A stretch of 64,000 nt of DNA, taken from assembly GCF_943734655.1 (NCBI RefSeq), contig NC_071354.1, positions 73,599,338 through 73,663,337 of the forward strand, given 5' to 3'. The DNA comes from Sabethes cyaneus (taxonomy: Eukaryota > Arthropoda > Insecta > Diptera > Culicidae). This document shows, piece after piece, positions 22,200 through 34,924 of this stretch (its first letter is position 1; every line of letters begins with the position of its first letter). The notes under the pieces were generated by a model. That model was not told the DNA's origin. It made no database searches and worked only from the letters and a program-made list of their open reading frames with translations. A program made the translations under genes and the position numbers.

Positions 22200-23515
22200 A
22201 TGAAACGACGAAAGCTACATATGTATAGACACGAGCAATCCGTTCCTGGCGTCAACTGGCAATACACACATTGACGTCATCGGCGGCACGCCTGACCAGG
22301 TTCGGTTCAACTTTGATACGCATGTGATACAGTTGCAAAAGTGATTGGCCAAAGGCCATTAGCTATGGCGGTTTGTTTACCGATGGATATTACGGCAATC
22401 TTAAAAATTTACTATAAGGCTTCAACGTTTTCATTCTATTCTGGTTCAACCCTTAGCGGCCAGCTGCAAAACAAGGAATGATTAAACGAAACCCAGCTTT
22501 GACCTATTTAATTTTCGTTCAGCCTGAATTATAGGTGCCTGCTATGCATATTTACAGCACTAAAGCATGATTGCAATGTTTACATTGTCCTAAAGCAGTT
22601 CACTGATATCGTGGCAGCTACTTTTCATCGATTTTTTTTTTCTGGCTCTCCTTGCCATCACGTTATCACAGAGCAGTAAACACTGCCATCAGTATTTTTC
22701 CAATATTGAACGCTAAATGAGTTTCAATATAGACTCAGATTGAGAAGAGAATCAAACTGGTGGATACACGTAAAATTAAATTTTATACATTTCGTTAGGC
22801 TAATCGTAGCAAAATAATGGGCGCTGGTGGAAGATTTGTGCTAATGAAAAATCAACATTTATTGCTGATCAGGTAATACAGTTATACACTTTGCTCCACT
22901 TCACAGAAACATACAAAGTAAATGTTTAACTGTCACCCAAAAATGAGAATAAATCATAAACAGTGCTCACGATAAATCATTACTTGATGAGGCTCGAGAT
23001 CAGCAACACCATTAATCAAGGCAAGATTCTCTAACACATGCCAAGATTTACTCTCCTGTCGAGCATATTTATCGCATACAAAACCTTGGCATTCTCGCCA
23101 ACCAAAATGTAACTTCGGCAAAGCACATCAGGTGGTAACCATGCCAGCGATTTCAAGATTATAGGAGAAATATAAACTAAGTCATTAAATTTATACACTG
23201 TCGCATAAATATATTAACACGCATTAGCACTGCTAGTTATGCGCCACCGAGTCAACAGTTGCACTCCACGCGAACGGAACTATGATACCCTATTTCGCTT
23301 TAATTGTTCAAATATGTATGAGCAAAATGCAACCTAATCAATTAGTTTCAAAATAATGAATATTTGATTTATTGATTATTACGCTAAATGAAACTACACA
23401 TTTTTTGATCGGTTAAGAATTTTCAAACTTTCAATCGATAGGTTTTAACCAAATCGAAAGTGGAAAGTCGACTTGTTTCAGAGTTGAAAGAATGTGTTTT
23501 TTTATGTTTTAACTT
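22200..23515. other. No supported gene
   Basis: AT-rich sequence without long frames, repeats or recognisable RNA genes. Confidence 0.5.
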
Positions 23516-23519
23516 TTAA

Positions 23520-26440
23520 CTAATTTACTATAAACTAGCTGTACGCTACGTTCATTGCTTCGCGTCCAACCGGTTGCGAATTGGAAGATATCTAACCTAA
23601 AAAGGGAGATTCTCCAAAAAGACCGTGAATACGTAGTCCCCACGTACCATTTGTGCGTTGATTTCAAAGCTGCGTGTGATACCGTCGACCAATAAGGGTT
23701 ATGAAAAATCATGAACAAGGACGGCATCCCCAGGAAATTGATGACATTGATTAAATCTATGACGCATGGTGCACAGTGCTGTGTGCGGATTTCGGGTGAT
23801 CCTTCGAATTCGTTCGAATCTCACATCTGTCAATAAATCCAGTCAATTCGTCTGCTGTTTCGACATTATAAGATGGCAGCTCCATCACGAGACTCGGTAG
23901 CGTGGGCCCTAGTACGGCTACCTATATAAAAACAAAACACTAAAGAGAATCAAGAAAATTCTACTCGGAACATTCGGCTTGGAACTAGGCGACGAAATAA
24001 GGACATGGAATGAAAACTTGGTATCTATTACCTGGGTCAGTTGAAACCCCGAAAGTTTGGCATCGTGGCACTGCAGGAGATTTGTCACAAAAGCGAGGTG
24101 TGGAGGATCCGTAGCAGCAAAGCTTAATTTTACCAGAACGGTGGAGCGACCAGCTGGGAACGGGCTTCATAGTGATGGGCAAAATCCAGCGATCAACGAG
24201 AGGATGCGAATGCTGAGGATAAAAGGCCGTTTCTTCAACTACACCATCATAAATGCGCATTGTTCACACGGAGGTAAACCCAACGACAAGAAGGAAGCGT
24301 TCAAAACTACGTACGATAGCTGCTCGCCACGGGACATCAAGATTGTCATCGGGGATACGCCCAGGTCGGCAGTTAAGCAATGAATATACCGGTGATCGGG
24401 CCCCATAGCCTGCACACCGACACGAACGATAACGATCAACTTTTCCGCTTCCCGAGGCTTGGTGATCAAAAGCATATTCTTTCCCCACAAAAATATACAC
24501 AAAGCCATCTGACCAACAAACTTCGAACCAAATCGACCATATTCTCATGAAGGGCAGGTTTTTCTTGAACATCACCAACGTACGCTCCCTACGAGGTGTG
24601 GATATCGACTAGGACCATTACCTAGTAGCAATACATGTGCGCTCAAAACTAACGACGGTTTCTACCTCGCGATAAAGCCGGCCTCCTCGGTTAAACTTTG
24701 GGCAATTAAACAACCCGCAAATTGTCGAAAACTACGCACGCGTACTGGATGCAGCTCTGCCTTCTCTGTGGGGCTAGATGCTTCGACCCTCGAAAACGGA
24801 TGGAGTATGATACGCTCGACCGTCAACGGAGTCGCAACCGCAGTGCTGGTGAGGAAACCTTGAGCGCAAGAAATCATTGGCCTGACGGGAAATGCCAACA
24901 AGCAATAGAGAAAAAATGATCATATCCACAAGAAAGAATTTGGCCAAGTATCGACGAGAGCAGAATGAGTTGACCTCGGTCCTGAGAAGGAAAAACCGCC
25001 AGAAAGAGGAAAGAGATCGTGAGGAGCTGGAACAACTATTCTGGGCTAAAGACATGCGCAAGTTTAACGAAAAGCTGAACCAAACTCGTAAGAGCTACAC
25101 ACCTAGAGCTGACATGTTTAGCGACGAGAGAGGGGATCTAATCACAAACGAGCGCGAGGTGGTCGACAGGTGGAAGCAGTTCTTCGATGAGCATCTCAAA
25201 GGCGATATAGCACAAGGAGACGCAACGGAAGTTAACCTAGGAGTGCCTCATAAGAAAACAGCGTATCGGTTTCCGATCTCGAAGAGACCACGCGAGAAAT
25301 CGTTCAGCTGAAGAACAATAAAGCCGCCGGAAAGGACCGACTCCCGGAAGAACTCTACAAAAATGGCTCTACAAAAGGCAGATACTGCACGAGTACGATT
25401 TTACGAACAAACTGACACGGCACGCAAAGCTAACCTGGAGCGAGTGATGTGCTACGTACAAGTCTCGAAGACACTCTCGAGTCCTTCGAATCGCGCAAAG
25501 GGTTGCGACAAGGGCATAGAGTATCCTGTATGTTATCAATATCAATTGAAGATGTGATCCGGCGAGCGAGCATCGAAACGAGAGAAACGATCTTCAGCAA
25601 GAGTAGCCAACTCCTAGCCTTCGCAGACGACCTCGACATCATTACAAGAAATCTTGGAACGGCAGATGCAATCTACGCCAGACTAAAAACGAAGGCTAGG
25701 AGGATAGGGTTACAAATCAATGCGTCAAAAACCAAATTTATGGTAGAAAGAGGCTCCAGAGAAAGCAACGTTGCGTCCCACCAAAAGTGACGGCGACGAA
25801 CTGAAAGTGGTTGATGAATTTGTATATTTGGGATCTCTGGTCATCGCCGACAATAATACGAGTAAGGAGATTCATCGACGCATTCATGCTGGAAATCGAG
25901 CCTACTTTTCCCTCCGTAAGACGCTTTGATCAAGGAGCATACGCCGCAGCACAAAGCTGACGATGTACAAAACGCTAATTAGATCGGTAGTCCTCTACGG
26001 CTTGGGACTGTACCTTTGCTTACAGACATTTACGTACATTTGCCGTATTTGAACTAAAGGTGTTGCGGACTATTTTTGGTGCAGTACAGATAGCACGAAG
26101 AGTACGGATAGCGGAGAGTGGCGTAAGCGTATGAACCACGAGTGGCAGACACTACTTGGAGATTTCCATCGTACACCTGACGAAAGCTGGGAGACTATTG
26201 TGGGCCGGCCACGTCGCCAGGATGCCGAACGACTGTGCAGTGAAATCCGTTCCCTTCGAGAATCCCACCGGCACCAGGAATAAAGGGGCCCAATGTGCTA
26301 GATGTCTCGGCCCGGTTAGAGCCGACTTGCGTGTGTCAAAACGCGTAACGAATTGGCGATGAGCAGCCCAGGACCGAGTACAACGGAAAGGAATTCTTGA
26401 TACACAAAATCTACCCGGCTCTCGGCTGCTATGAAAGAAA
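23520..26440 (+). pseudogene. RTE/JAM-like non-LTR retrotransposon remains
   Basis: Blocks appear in a scrambled order. At 23640-23820 there is an RT segment (VPTYHLCVDFKAACDTVDQ, then DGIPRKLMTLIKSMTHGAQ). From about 24000 an endonuclease follows (IVALQEI-like, LRIKGRFFNYTIINAHCSHG, RDIKIVIGDTP), then a lysine/arginine-rich linker at 24892-25300. A second RT begins at 25290 with QLKNNKAAGKDRLPEELYKN, then jumps to SFESRKGLRQGHRVSCMLSI and LLAFADDLDIITRN, which keeps the ADD box. The C-terminal part (AGRLLWAGHVARMPNDCAVK) lies near 26170-26250. The RT fingers are deleted in the second block and many frameshifts exist. The first RT segment belongs to another copy. Confidence 0.8.
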
Positions 26441-26639
26441 GTCAATTCGTCTGCTTTACCGGTTGCATGAACAATGTTGGTAAACATCTATGGCGGTATC
26501 TGAACAGTACACCAGACTGAAGTGCGAAACAGACAAGTCTTGACCGAGTTAAAGGTAACGTCCAAAACACAGTACATACAGACCAGCAGTACCGAGACCG
26601 ACTGACGCCGCTAGGCCAGTAGTGAAACGATGAAGGCAA

Positions 26640-26850
26640 GGAATTCGTGGTGGTTGACGAATTTGTCTACCTAAGCTCACCGGTGCCGGCGGACAGCCGT
26701 GAGATTTGGCGGCGTATTATCAGCGGAAGTCGCGCTTGCTGTGGGCTTCACTGTGGACTAGGCAGCTGAGAGGGGTCGTTCCAAAACAATCTCCGTAGAG
26801 CGAAACGGATGATTCTGCGCTGCACTGGCTCGATTCGATCACCTCAATTT
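26640..26850 (+). pseudogene. Short RTE-like C-terminal fragment
   Basis: The frame from 26640 reads EFVVVDEFVYLSSPVPADSR then EIWRRIISGSRACCGLH, equivalent to the VDEFVYLGSLV block that follows the RT palm in the RTE-like copy at 25.8 kb. It is a separate copy because the same block already occurs upstream. Broken after about 26760. Confidence 0.6.
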
Positions 26851-26861
26851 TGGTAGTAGGG

Positions 26862-27570
26862 ACTTCACACTGGAGCGCGGAACTCAAGTTTGAAGCGGAT
26901 TAGTGCACAGTAGAGAGCTTTCAGACAATAGATGTCGTGGATGTTCTTGGTGATGCGCATAATAAATTTAAGGGTCCTGCAGGCCGTGTCGACAATAAAT
27001 GCGATGTGTTGTTTATCATCGAGCAGTATCCTGAAGCCCTTGATACAGTTTTCGCGGCGTAAAGGCACGTCTGATGGCGTGTAGTCAAAGACGAGAGGTT
27101 TGATTTCCTGGAGAATGTATGCACCGTTTCGTGGAACTCGATAACTGCTCTTACAGAACCGCGGCATCAGACGAATTCTCTACTTTTGCATACAGATTAA
27201 AATTGTCAGCAAATGAGAGTCATAGACATTTAATCACGAAATGGACATCGTTGAAGGAAGATCAAAGATCCAAGATGACTCTCTTGCGGGATTCTAGAGC
27301 AAAGCAGCGAGAGATCTTAAACTAAAACTCTCGACATTAACTTCTGGATGGCGATCGAAGAGATGAATTGAGATGAATGAATTGAATATGAATTGAACCA
27401 TCGTAGCAACAGGCCTCCGATTCCGAGTTTACCCAATTTTGGTGATTACGATTTGATGATTCAGTTTATCGTAGACAGCGGATAGGTCCGTGTAAACGTT
27501 ATCCGTCTGCGGCCGGTCGCCGAAGCTTTTTATCACGTAGGCTGTGAGAGTCAGAAGATTGATTGTCGTG
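26862..27570 (-). pseudogene. Jockey/CR1-like RT fragment
   Basis: On the minus strand, 27545-27440 encodes NVYTDLSAVYDKLNHQIVIT, an RT block around the first Asp. At 27167-26867 the thumb region follows: IKPLVFDYTPSDVPLRREN, then GFRILLDDKQHIAFIVDTA, then RTLKFIMRITKNIHDIYCLK and ALYCALIRFKLEFRAPV. The last blocks match the conserved region after the palm in jockey-like elements. The palm itself with the catalytic box is lost between 27170 and 27430. Confidence 0.7.
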
Positions 27571-27699
27571 GACCGCTAAGACATAAAACTGTGTTGATCC
27601 GATCGTCCACGATGTACTGCCTTTGAAGAATGGCAATACAGGTGTATACAGAAAGAGCTCAAACAGAATTAAAATTGAGCTTAGTGCGAAGATACCCCG

Positions 27700-30030
27700 A
27701 TAGTTAGATATTCACATTTCTCCTGTAGACGATAGTTCTGGAAATTCTTATTAACATGTTTATTCGTACGCTACTCGAAGGCTACTGACTAACTTTATAA
27801 TTAACGCCATTCTTTTTATAAACCTCTGCCCTACGCTATGCCCACTATTTCTCCAACATTCCAATTCTCCTTTTCATGAACAGGAACCATGTATGCCGTT
27901 TTCCATACTGTTGAGTAGAAAATTAGGTGCATTTTCAGAAAAAAAAGTTACGCAGAAAGAAGAAGCCTTGCTTAGCCTTAATTGTATGTCCAAAAATCTT
28001 CTAAAGAATTTATAGACACTTTTTCTGATTTTTTTGAAAAATCTTTGAAATTCGACAATTTTTTCGAAAACATCCATATTTTGCAATTTTTGTAAAACTG
28101 AAGCAAAATCAATTTCTACGCAAATTTAACAAATTTTTGAAATATGAAAATTATGCTTTGTTATAGTCGAAGGGAACAGTAGAAGAAAGTAATTGATAGT
28201 ATCTCAGGAGAGGCAAGATGTGGAATGGAAAGAGTACAAAATTAGGCAACCAATTGAAGCAACACTTATTAGGTTTGTATAACGTTGTTCTTTACCCAGG
28301 CTAGAGGATCCGCGAATCAAACCAAGCTATAATGGGAGCCAACTATAACCGGATTTGAATCCATCTTGTCCCCATAGGAAAAATCCAACCCAACCTGAAG
28401 AAAAGTTGGATTCAAATCCGTTATTTGATCATTGAATGACTTGAATATGGTTTCGACATTTATCTATAGTTAGATCCATCCTCATTTCATTTTAGATTCA
28501 ATGTAAATCGTAAGGATAATTTTTTTTCTCTCTGACATCACTACAATCCCTCGGTTGAGAAATTGAATAATGAAAAGCGTCTAATATAATTTCAGTGGCA
28601 GAATTTTCAATTTCCCCCCAGCGACACAATTTCTGCAAAGATTGTTTCAAAAGTAATACGCAAAGCTTGCTGCAGTCTGAAATATTTATCACTTTGCGCG
28701 AGAATGTGACTGGCAGGCAGACGAGTTCGACAGCCGGTGCGACACGTGAAAAGAGAGAGAGAAGAAAAGGCTTCGGTCACGACGAGGCACGTACTTCCAA
28801 TACTGCGGCCGTCCAAGCACTATTGCCACCATTCGATGGTTCAAGTAACTAACCTAGATATTGCACAGGAATTCCATTACATATCCTGATGCATACCGAT
28901 GATGCGATACCGAGAGGCGATGCTTTTGCACGGGACATTCCGATGGAATGCAATCTCGTGCCGTTCGTGCTGATCGACAAATGTTCGATGTTGGTTGGTA
29001 TGGATTAAAGTGGGATTGTGATAAAAGAAAACCAGCGATACGCTGTCAGCTGTAACCAACTTCAATTCCTGAACTTTGTGAAATTAAAAGCTTAATCAAC
29101 AATTTCTAGCCAACAAAAACTTGCAAACAAATCAAGCACCAAATAATAAATAAAACTTTTTATCTGCCTTTTTTCATGTTACCGTTGTTAATGTTACCGA
29201 GTCCAAATGACCTTTATGATATACCAGAATTTGCTTTCATTTGTGTTAAAAGAGAAACTATTTCAACTTTTCCATTAATATTGGATAACAGCAAGATTAG
29301 TATTCCTTTCGATATTTTTAATAGAAAAAAGTAGAAAATAGAATTCAACTTTATTCACGGCGTGGAATTTTGGCAATCAATTTCAATGTTTCCACCACTA
29401 TATCAACCAAAATTATATCACTCCGAGTAATCAAAATCCGTGACATCAAGATATCAAATTTTGTTTTCAACTTTGCTCGGTAATTGTTGAACAAATGTTG
29501 ACAAATTTTTCCAATCAACAGCATTGTAAACAAATTTGAGTCATGGCAAAATGCTAAACAAATAGCCTGTTATTTTGCCCTTTCCAAATCAAAAAGCACC
29601 AAAGCACCAAGCACCAAAAAGCATATTATGTGCACACCAATTTTTAATGTCACGTTTACACTTTCCTAATTTGTAGTATTGGGCTTCATAGTGTTACAAT
29701 TGTTATGTTTTCAGCAATTACGAAAATCTAATTTCAAAAAAGAAAAATCGCACAGTAGGTAGTGTTTCTTACAAAACCAACAAATGCTTAAGTTTTGGGG
29801 AACAAAAAGGCGCACACGAAAAGGACACAGCTACGCCCACCAAAAAGTATAGAATGTGTATGATATGAGGAACACTGCATGAAATAGCATATTCTGCTTA
29901 ACGCCACCATTTATTGCTGTTCTCAACTCCAAACGAAAGATTTTGCTGTGATGGTTTACTCAGGTTGGTTACTTGTGAAAAACTTTTGTATACATAATTC
30001 TTTGCAGCACACATTTGCAACATCAAAAAT
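27700..30030. other. No supported gene
   Basis: AT-rich sequence. A short exact inverted repeat is listed separately at 28350-28420. The open frames near 28595-28852 on both strands have no recognisable features. Confidence 0.45.
28350..28420. repeat. 14-bp perfect inverted repeat, 43-base loop
   Basis: Bases 28350-28363 (cggatttgaatcca) are the exact complement of 28407-28420. No TA or other target duplication was found, so it is not called a MITE. Confidence 0.6.
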
Positions 30031-30059
30031 AACATCGCGTGATATTTAAAAGGCCAATC

Positions 30060-30244
30060 ATATAAATAGCACAGCAGGACGAAGCAAGTATTCTCATTCT
30101 CGTTATCTTTCTAGCTCTCTCGACTACAAGAGAATTCACACAATGAAAAAAAAACAAGAGCAAACCTCATCGGAGAGAGCATTTGTTAAAAGGACTAATT
30201 CGTCGGTCCTTGGTGCTGAGCATAGGATATTTAACTATCTATAA
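30060..30244 (+). promoter_or_regulatory. Possible promoter with TATA box and a 33-codon frame
   Basis: A TATA-like tataaatag at 30061-30069 is followed 74 bases later by an ATG at 30143 opening a frame of 33 codons that begins MKKKQEQTSSERAFVKRTNS and ends at TAA 30244. Nothing is recognised about the peptide. The spacing would fit a short 5' untranslated region, but the composition is ordinary and the call is weak. Confidence 0.18.
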
Positions 30245-30708
30245 ACATCATAAACATCCTACGTTGGAATGTGTTAGTGAAAACGACATGAATCGACAAA
30301 ACACTGGCTTGATCATATGATTACTTATATGTATAATATACGGTAGATACTATGTAACCATCCGAAATATCGGAACATCGGGTGCGTGGACGGCAGCCAT
30401 TCTAACAGTTTTGGAAGAAACAAAAGGCAATGTTAATTCAAACAACTTGTTATTATACTTGAACCTTCCGTATATATTATGCCAATACAAAGCACAATTT
30501 AGAAACCAATCTGGCAGCTCGGCCAGCCAACACCAAACAAACATAAGTGAGCAACACAAAAAAAACACCCATTATTACTCTGATGAAAGCTTCCAATTCT
30601 CCCAGCCCAATGACATTTAAAAACAACCACTGTATTGCACGAGACGTCCTCACAAGACGCATTGAAGCATTTTCTTACTACCTAAATTGAACAATCAATT
30701 TTACTTAC

Positions 30709-30815
30709 CCCATAAACCAGTCCACGGTGTCGCGCAGGTATTCTGGCAGTCGCTCCAGCTTGGCGGCTTTTTCTAGTTCCCTGGGTCGTTCAGCAAAATA
30801 CACAGCAATCACGGC
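30709..30815 (-). CDS. Candidate exon (107 bp) with strong donor site
   Basis: The minus-strand frame reads AVIAVYFAERPRELEKAAK then LERLPEYLRDTVDWFMG and ends exactly at a consensus gtaagt donor (30708-30703). Codon choice (CTG, GAG, CGC, GAC, GTG) is markedly coding-like against the AT-rich background. The upstream boundary is uncertain: AG at 30817-30816 gives the frame above, and AG after the acccag at about 30782 would give a shorter exon. A TATATAA at 30975-30969 upstream raises the alternative that this is a first exon whose coding part starts at ATG 30713. A further donor-like gtgagt at about 31793 follows a CpG-rich stretch. The family is not recognised. Confidence 0.38.
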
Positions 30816-31929
30816 CTTTCAACCGACTTCCACACACGAAAAAACACCTCCCCCTGGTAGGTTCTTATTTCGCTTCGTTGTTATCGCTAACACCGCCTGC
30901 GGTTTGGTTGGTTATAGTAGTAGCTTTCCGCTCTGCAACAATCCGCAAAAAGCTTTCGGGGAACGCTCTTATATAACAACACACTTTTATTTGGATAGAA
31001 CGACGGATTTTTTTAACTACAGCACTTTAATTTTTGCATTAAACTATGTTTCAACAAAGCTTTTCAGAGATGATACAGATTGGAGGCCAGCACTTGTATC
31101 ACACTTCTACAGTACTAACAATAGCAACGCCGTAAATGTTTTTCGAGAGATTCTCCAACGTAATCCAGCACCGGGCACTTCTAAAACGATTCTAAATCAT
31201 TGATTTTTCCTTTGACGTTTACGTATTTTCTTCTGTCGCAGCAAAAACTGTCTGTCACAGAATTGATGACACGCGACTTTGGCTAGAGGAATTGAGGCGG
31301 GGTACTTTTCCTTTCTTGACCCTTTAGCCCAGTTTCAATCCCAAATCCAGCCATAGCCCTGTGTATTATCAAAGGGAAACGTTGAAAAAACTCTCTCGTG
31401 CTCAAACTTTCCTTCTTTACGTTTTTCTGTAAGAAAACCAGGACACAACACACACCAATTGCCGTTTTGGATTCGGTCAGCTTTTCTTTCAGAGTGCGGT
31501 ACAATGCGTTTAAACGAACTTGTTAAAAATAGCTGCTATTTTTCTTCCCGTCACCGATTGACCTCTATCCTTTCCGTGGGTTAAGAGGTTTCCCCTTCGA
31601 ATTCGGCCAGAAAACACTGCATCAGTTAATGCTACCGCCTCTGCACCCTTGGGCTGATGACTCGGAATGCTATCACTGTAGTTTTTCGATGTACGACACG
31701 TACAATGCACAGTTTGGCTCTGGTTAACGAATGCCTGCCAGATTTTCCTTCCGCTTTTCACGTTCGAACTTACACAACAATTTTTCACACTACTCACGCT
31801 GACGACGGTGCTGCTGTGCTGTGTCACGATTGTTTCTCGCGCTCTTGCAGGCTGCTCTCCGCAACAGAATTATTCTACTCTGCTCAGCACAGTACGCGTA
31901 GTGCGGAGAGATTGCTCTAGGACATCGGG

Positions 31930-33740
31930 AAATTTCCCAACCTGCACCGGAATACAACCGTGAGTCGGTGCTGTAAGAAAGCAAAAAGAAGTATGTGTTA
32001 CCGAAATCTGGTGAACTGGACATTTGATAGCAAAGCGAATAAATGACAAAAATATAGCGTTTAATCTTGTAGGTTTGCCCCAGAAGGTGAGGGAAATGTC
32101 CTATCAAGTATTATTCAGTAATGCAGTGCCTTTCGATAGCTACTATAATCGTTTTTACAATGAATAAAATATCCACTTTAAGAAATAAAAAGATAAATAC
32201 TGATTGAAAGATGTATATTAGTAAAAAGATTGTAATATTTGTTATAGTGGAATTAATTATAGGTAATATATGTTACAATTCTTCATGAATTCAAGAATCA
32301 CTAACAGCCAGTGCTGGTTAGATAGCACAACAAGCATTGCGTAAGTAATACTTTGTAATTACCCTTGTGTGTTTTTAAAATTTTTCCCATGGTTTCCCCA
32401 AATTTTTCATATGGCTTTCGAGCCACCGTTAAACTTGCATGCGATTAGCAGCATAGTATTTTCCGATATAAATTGACAAATCATGACTGTTCATGTGGAC
32501 CATTACCATAATATTAAATTTATAGAAAATGGTAAATTGTTTACATTAGTTTCGAATTTTCGAATATTCAGATTGGTCTTATATAACCGGTACTGAGTGT
32601 CGTTTCGTATGGCGATTTAGCATCGTTTGTTTTTCGCAATTTTTCGACATCGGTTGTTTTTAAGGATTATTGCGAATTATCTTGGGCACACTTGGCATTG
32701 ATGCGTTTACAAACCGGGACTTGAATTGAGTCCTTGTAGGCGAGGTCTATCGTGCATCCTAGGTGCGTTTACCTTCACATGTTGACAAATTTTTGGAATT
32801 TTATTTGCAATATTTTAATTAGCCTAGGAAAAGACATGTTTCATACAAATAAGTAATGATCAAAATATGAATATGAAAATAGCATGGCATTAGTATTTAT
32901 ACTTTTTTAGCACACGGTTACTTGTGCTGTTGTATTTCGTACAACGCCTGTGGAACGTTAACTTTATCCCGAAATATCTCGATTTCGGCAATAAAGAAAG
33001 TTACTGACCGAGATTTTTCAATCGATTGAAAAATGTTCATAAGTTTTCCCCAAAGTAGCGCTAGTATTCGAGTGAATTCTATTCTGTTTTAGTATGCCTA
33101 TGAATCTAAGTTAGCGCGAGTAACGAAAGGTTAATATTGTAGGCTTTGCATGCATGAATTTGGAATTAAATCCACAGGTATATCAAAACGTTGACCAATA
33201 TAAAATAGTCGTGCGGCTGCGAATACGAATTTGTGTCAGCGTAGCGGCTTCGTATCGTAGTCTTTTTGCTGGTTTTGAATTGTAAAATGTGCGAAGCAAC
33301 GGAATGTTTGTTTGCGTTGGTCAAACCAACGAGTGTGTTTCATGGAATTCAACTAGCTACAAACTTCGGTCGTTAAATTTCCATTATCGAATAGGATGAA
33401 TCATATATTTTTGACAGGCATATATTTTGGACAGGTTACGTGTATTACCAATTATTACACGGTATTTAACATATGAAATCCTGATCTAATTATCCAAAAC
33501 GACAGCTATAAGTCTCAAGTTTAAATAACTTTTCAAGGCGAATTACTTTGCAATTGTGGAGTAAACCGACTCCACTTAAATTTATTCTAAATTTTGATAG
33601 TAGGTACATTTCACGAAAGTTATTATCTTATTCTATCCATATTAGTTAACTTCACGCTTGTGTTCGTTACTAATCCTTAAAAATAATGATCCTTAAAATC
33701 CATGATCGAAGAATGCCAAAGGTAACTCGCGCAGTCAGTC
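31930..33740. other. No supported gene
   Basis: AT-rich. Isolated TATA-like motifs occur at about 32580 and 33200 on the plus strand, but no following frame supports them. Confidence 0.45.
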
Positions 33741-33751
33741 ACCAGGGACCA

Positions 33752-33862
33752 GGGGTGACATTGCGATTCTCGTTTCGAGTGATTTTGGTTCGTTTCGCCC
33801 ATTCGTTTAACGTGGTCGAAACGAACCAAAATCACTCGAAACGAGAATCACAATGTCACCCC
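33752..33862. repeat. Hairpin MITE with 46-bp arms
   Basis: Bases 33752-33797, starting ggggtgacattgcgattctc, pair with 33817-33862 with a single mismatch around a 19-base loop. Such near-perfect long arms are typical of a recent foldback MITE. No clear target duplication could be defined, so the outer limits are approximate. Confidence 0.8.
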
Positions 33863-34136
33863 AGGTTTCCGAAATAATAATTGTCAAATATGTAGTCATG
33901 TTTGTTTCATGACGGCTTTCGCGCTTTGCAGCAAATGTCCATCGGTATCTAATGACTGGGCACGCGTAATTTGAACACATTGATTATGTTGATACATAAT
34001 TGATATACAATATACTTTGAATTACTACTCCCTATTTCGCAATGGAAACATACCAAACCATCGTCCTCAAACCGTCGTAACCAAGCACGTTCTCAAATCA
34101 TACGCGAGCTCAAATAACAGTGATCGCACCACCTAC

Positions 34137-34313
34137 CTCGGTAATATCAGATGAATTCTTTTCAACTAACAACAACTTCCTTCCGGTGGCGTGTCGATCT
34201 GTAGTAGCAGCAAGTGCCCGACTAACATTCCTTCCCTTCCTTAATTGATCTGCATGGACGTGGCCAGCTTTGCTACTGACTACTATAAAGACTTGGTCAC
34301 CAGAAGTTGCACA
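34137..34313 (-). CDS. Candidate internal exon (177 bp, 59 codons)
   Basis: On the minus strand atcattcatcattctcag is a good acceptor. It is followed by 59 sense codons beginning CATSGDQVFIVVSSKAGHVH and ending RKLLLVEKNSSDITE, closed by a gtaggt donor at 34136. Both boundaries fall between codons. No family is recognised. The frame stays open upstream of the acceptor too, and codon bias is weak, so a chance occurrence is possible. If real it would belong to a minus-strand gene, and its outgoing phase fits the candidate exon at 30709-30815. Confidence 0.3.
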
Positions 34314-34664
34314 CTGAGAATGATGAATGATATTCCCAAGCATCATTCTGCTGGTTCTTTGTGCAATTTCAGCTGTTCCAAATCAATCACGGGCAACTCA
34401 AGGGGCGGTCAAACTAAGCTGTGCTATGCTATTCTTACAGTAGAAATTTTGCATTAACGTCAATTCTTGCTATTATTAGTACGTACACCTCTTTTGCAGA
34501 ATGTCAACTAAACTTTAAATTACTCAATTCTTCCTAAAGCTGCATCTAAATAAATCATTCAAATATTTCGTTGGTGCAAAATCTCAAATGGTATTATTTT
34601 TTTCCAGTTTAAATGAATTATTCGTTGTAATTTCTGAACTATCGTCATGTGAGTATTTTCAATA

Positions 34665-34860
34665 TTTTAGACATGGGAGATTTGAATGTTAATTTATTAA
34701 AACCTAACGATCCATCCACGACAAACCTGATGAACCTTCGAGTTACGGTCGTTGATAATAAATAACTCCCGAAACGGTGCTACATGCAGCACGATTTTTC
34801 GTGACCTCAAACATCTTGGCATAATAAGAGCATTTGCATACAGTAAAAAGATTTGTCGAG
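34665..34860 (+). pseudogene. Non-LTR endonuclease fragment
   Basis: The frame reads MGDLNVNLLKPNDPSTTNLM then NLRVTVVDNK, matching the GDxN catalytic block of the AP-type endonuclease in jockey/CR1-like elements. After a stop it blurs into KRCYMQHDF and later DRILTKLV. The element is cut off by the mariner and MITE complex to its right. Confidence 0.55.
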
Positions 34861-34924
34861 ACAGGATCTTGACCAAACTCGTGTTTTAGTCTTTGACATT
34901 GAATTACGGTCAGGCATTAATATT

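Noticed and set aside
30727..31203. Plus-strand frame of 158 codons opposite the 30.7-kb exon
   Set aside because: It begins at GTG within the antisense of the more coding-like minus-strand exon, and its composition becomes random after about 40 codons.
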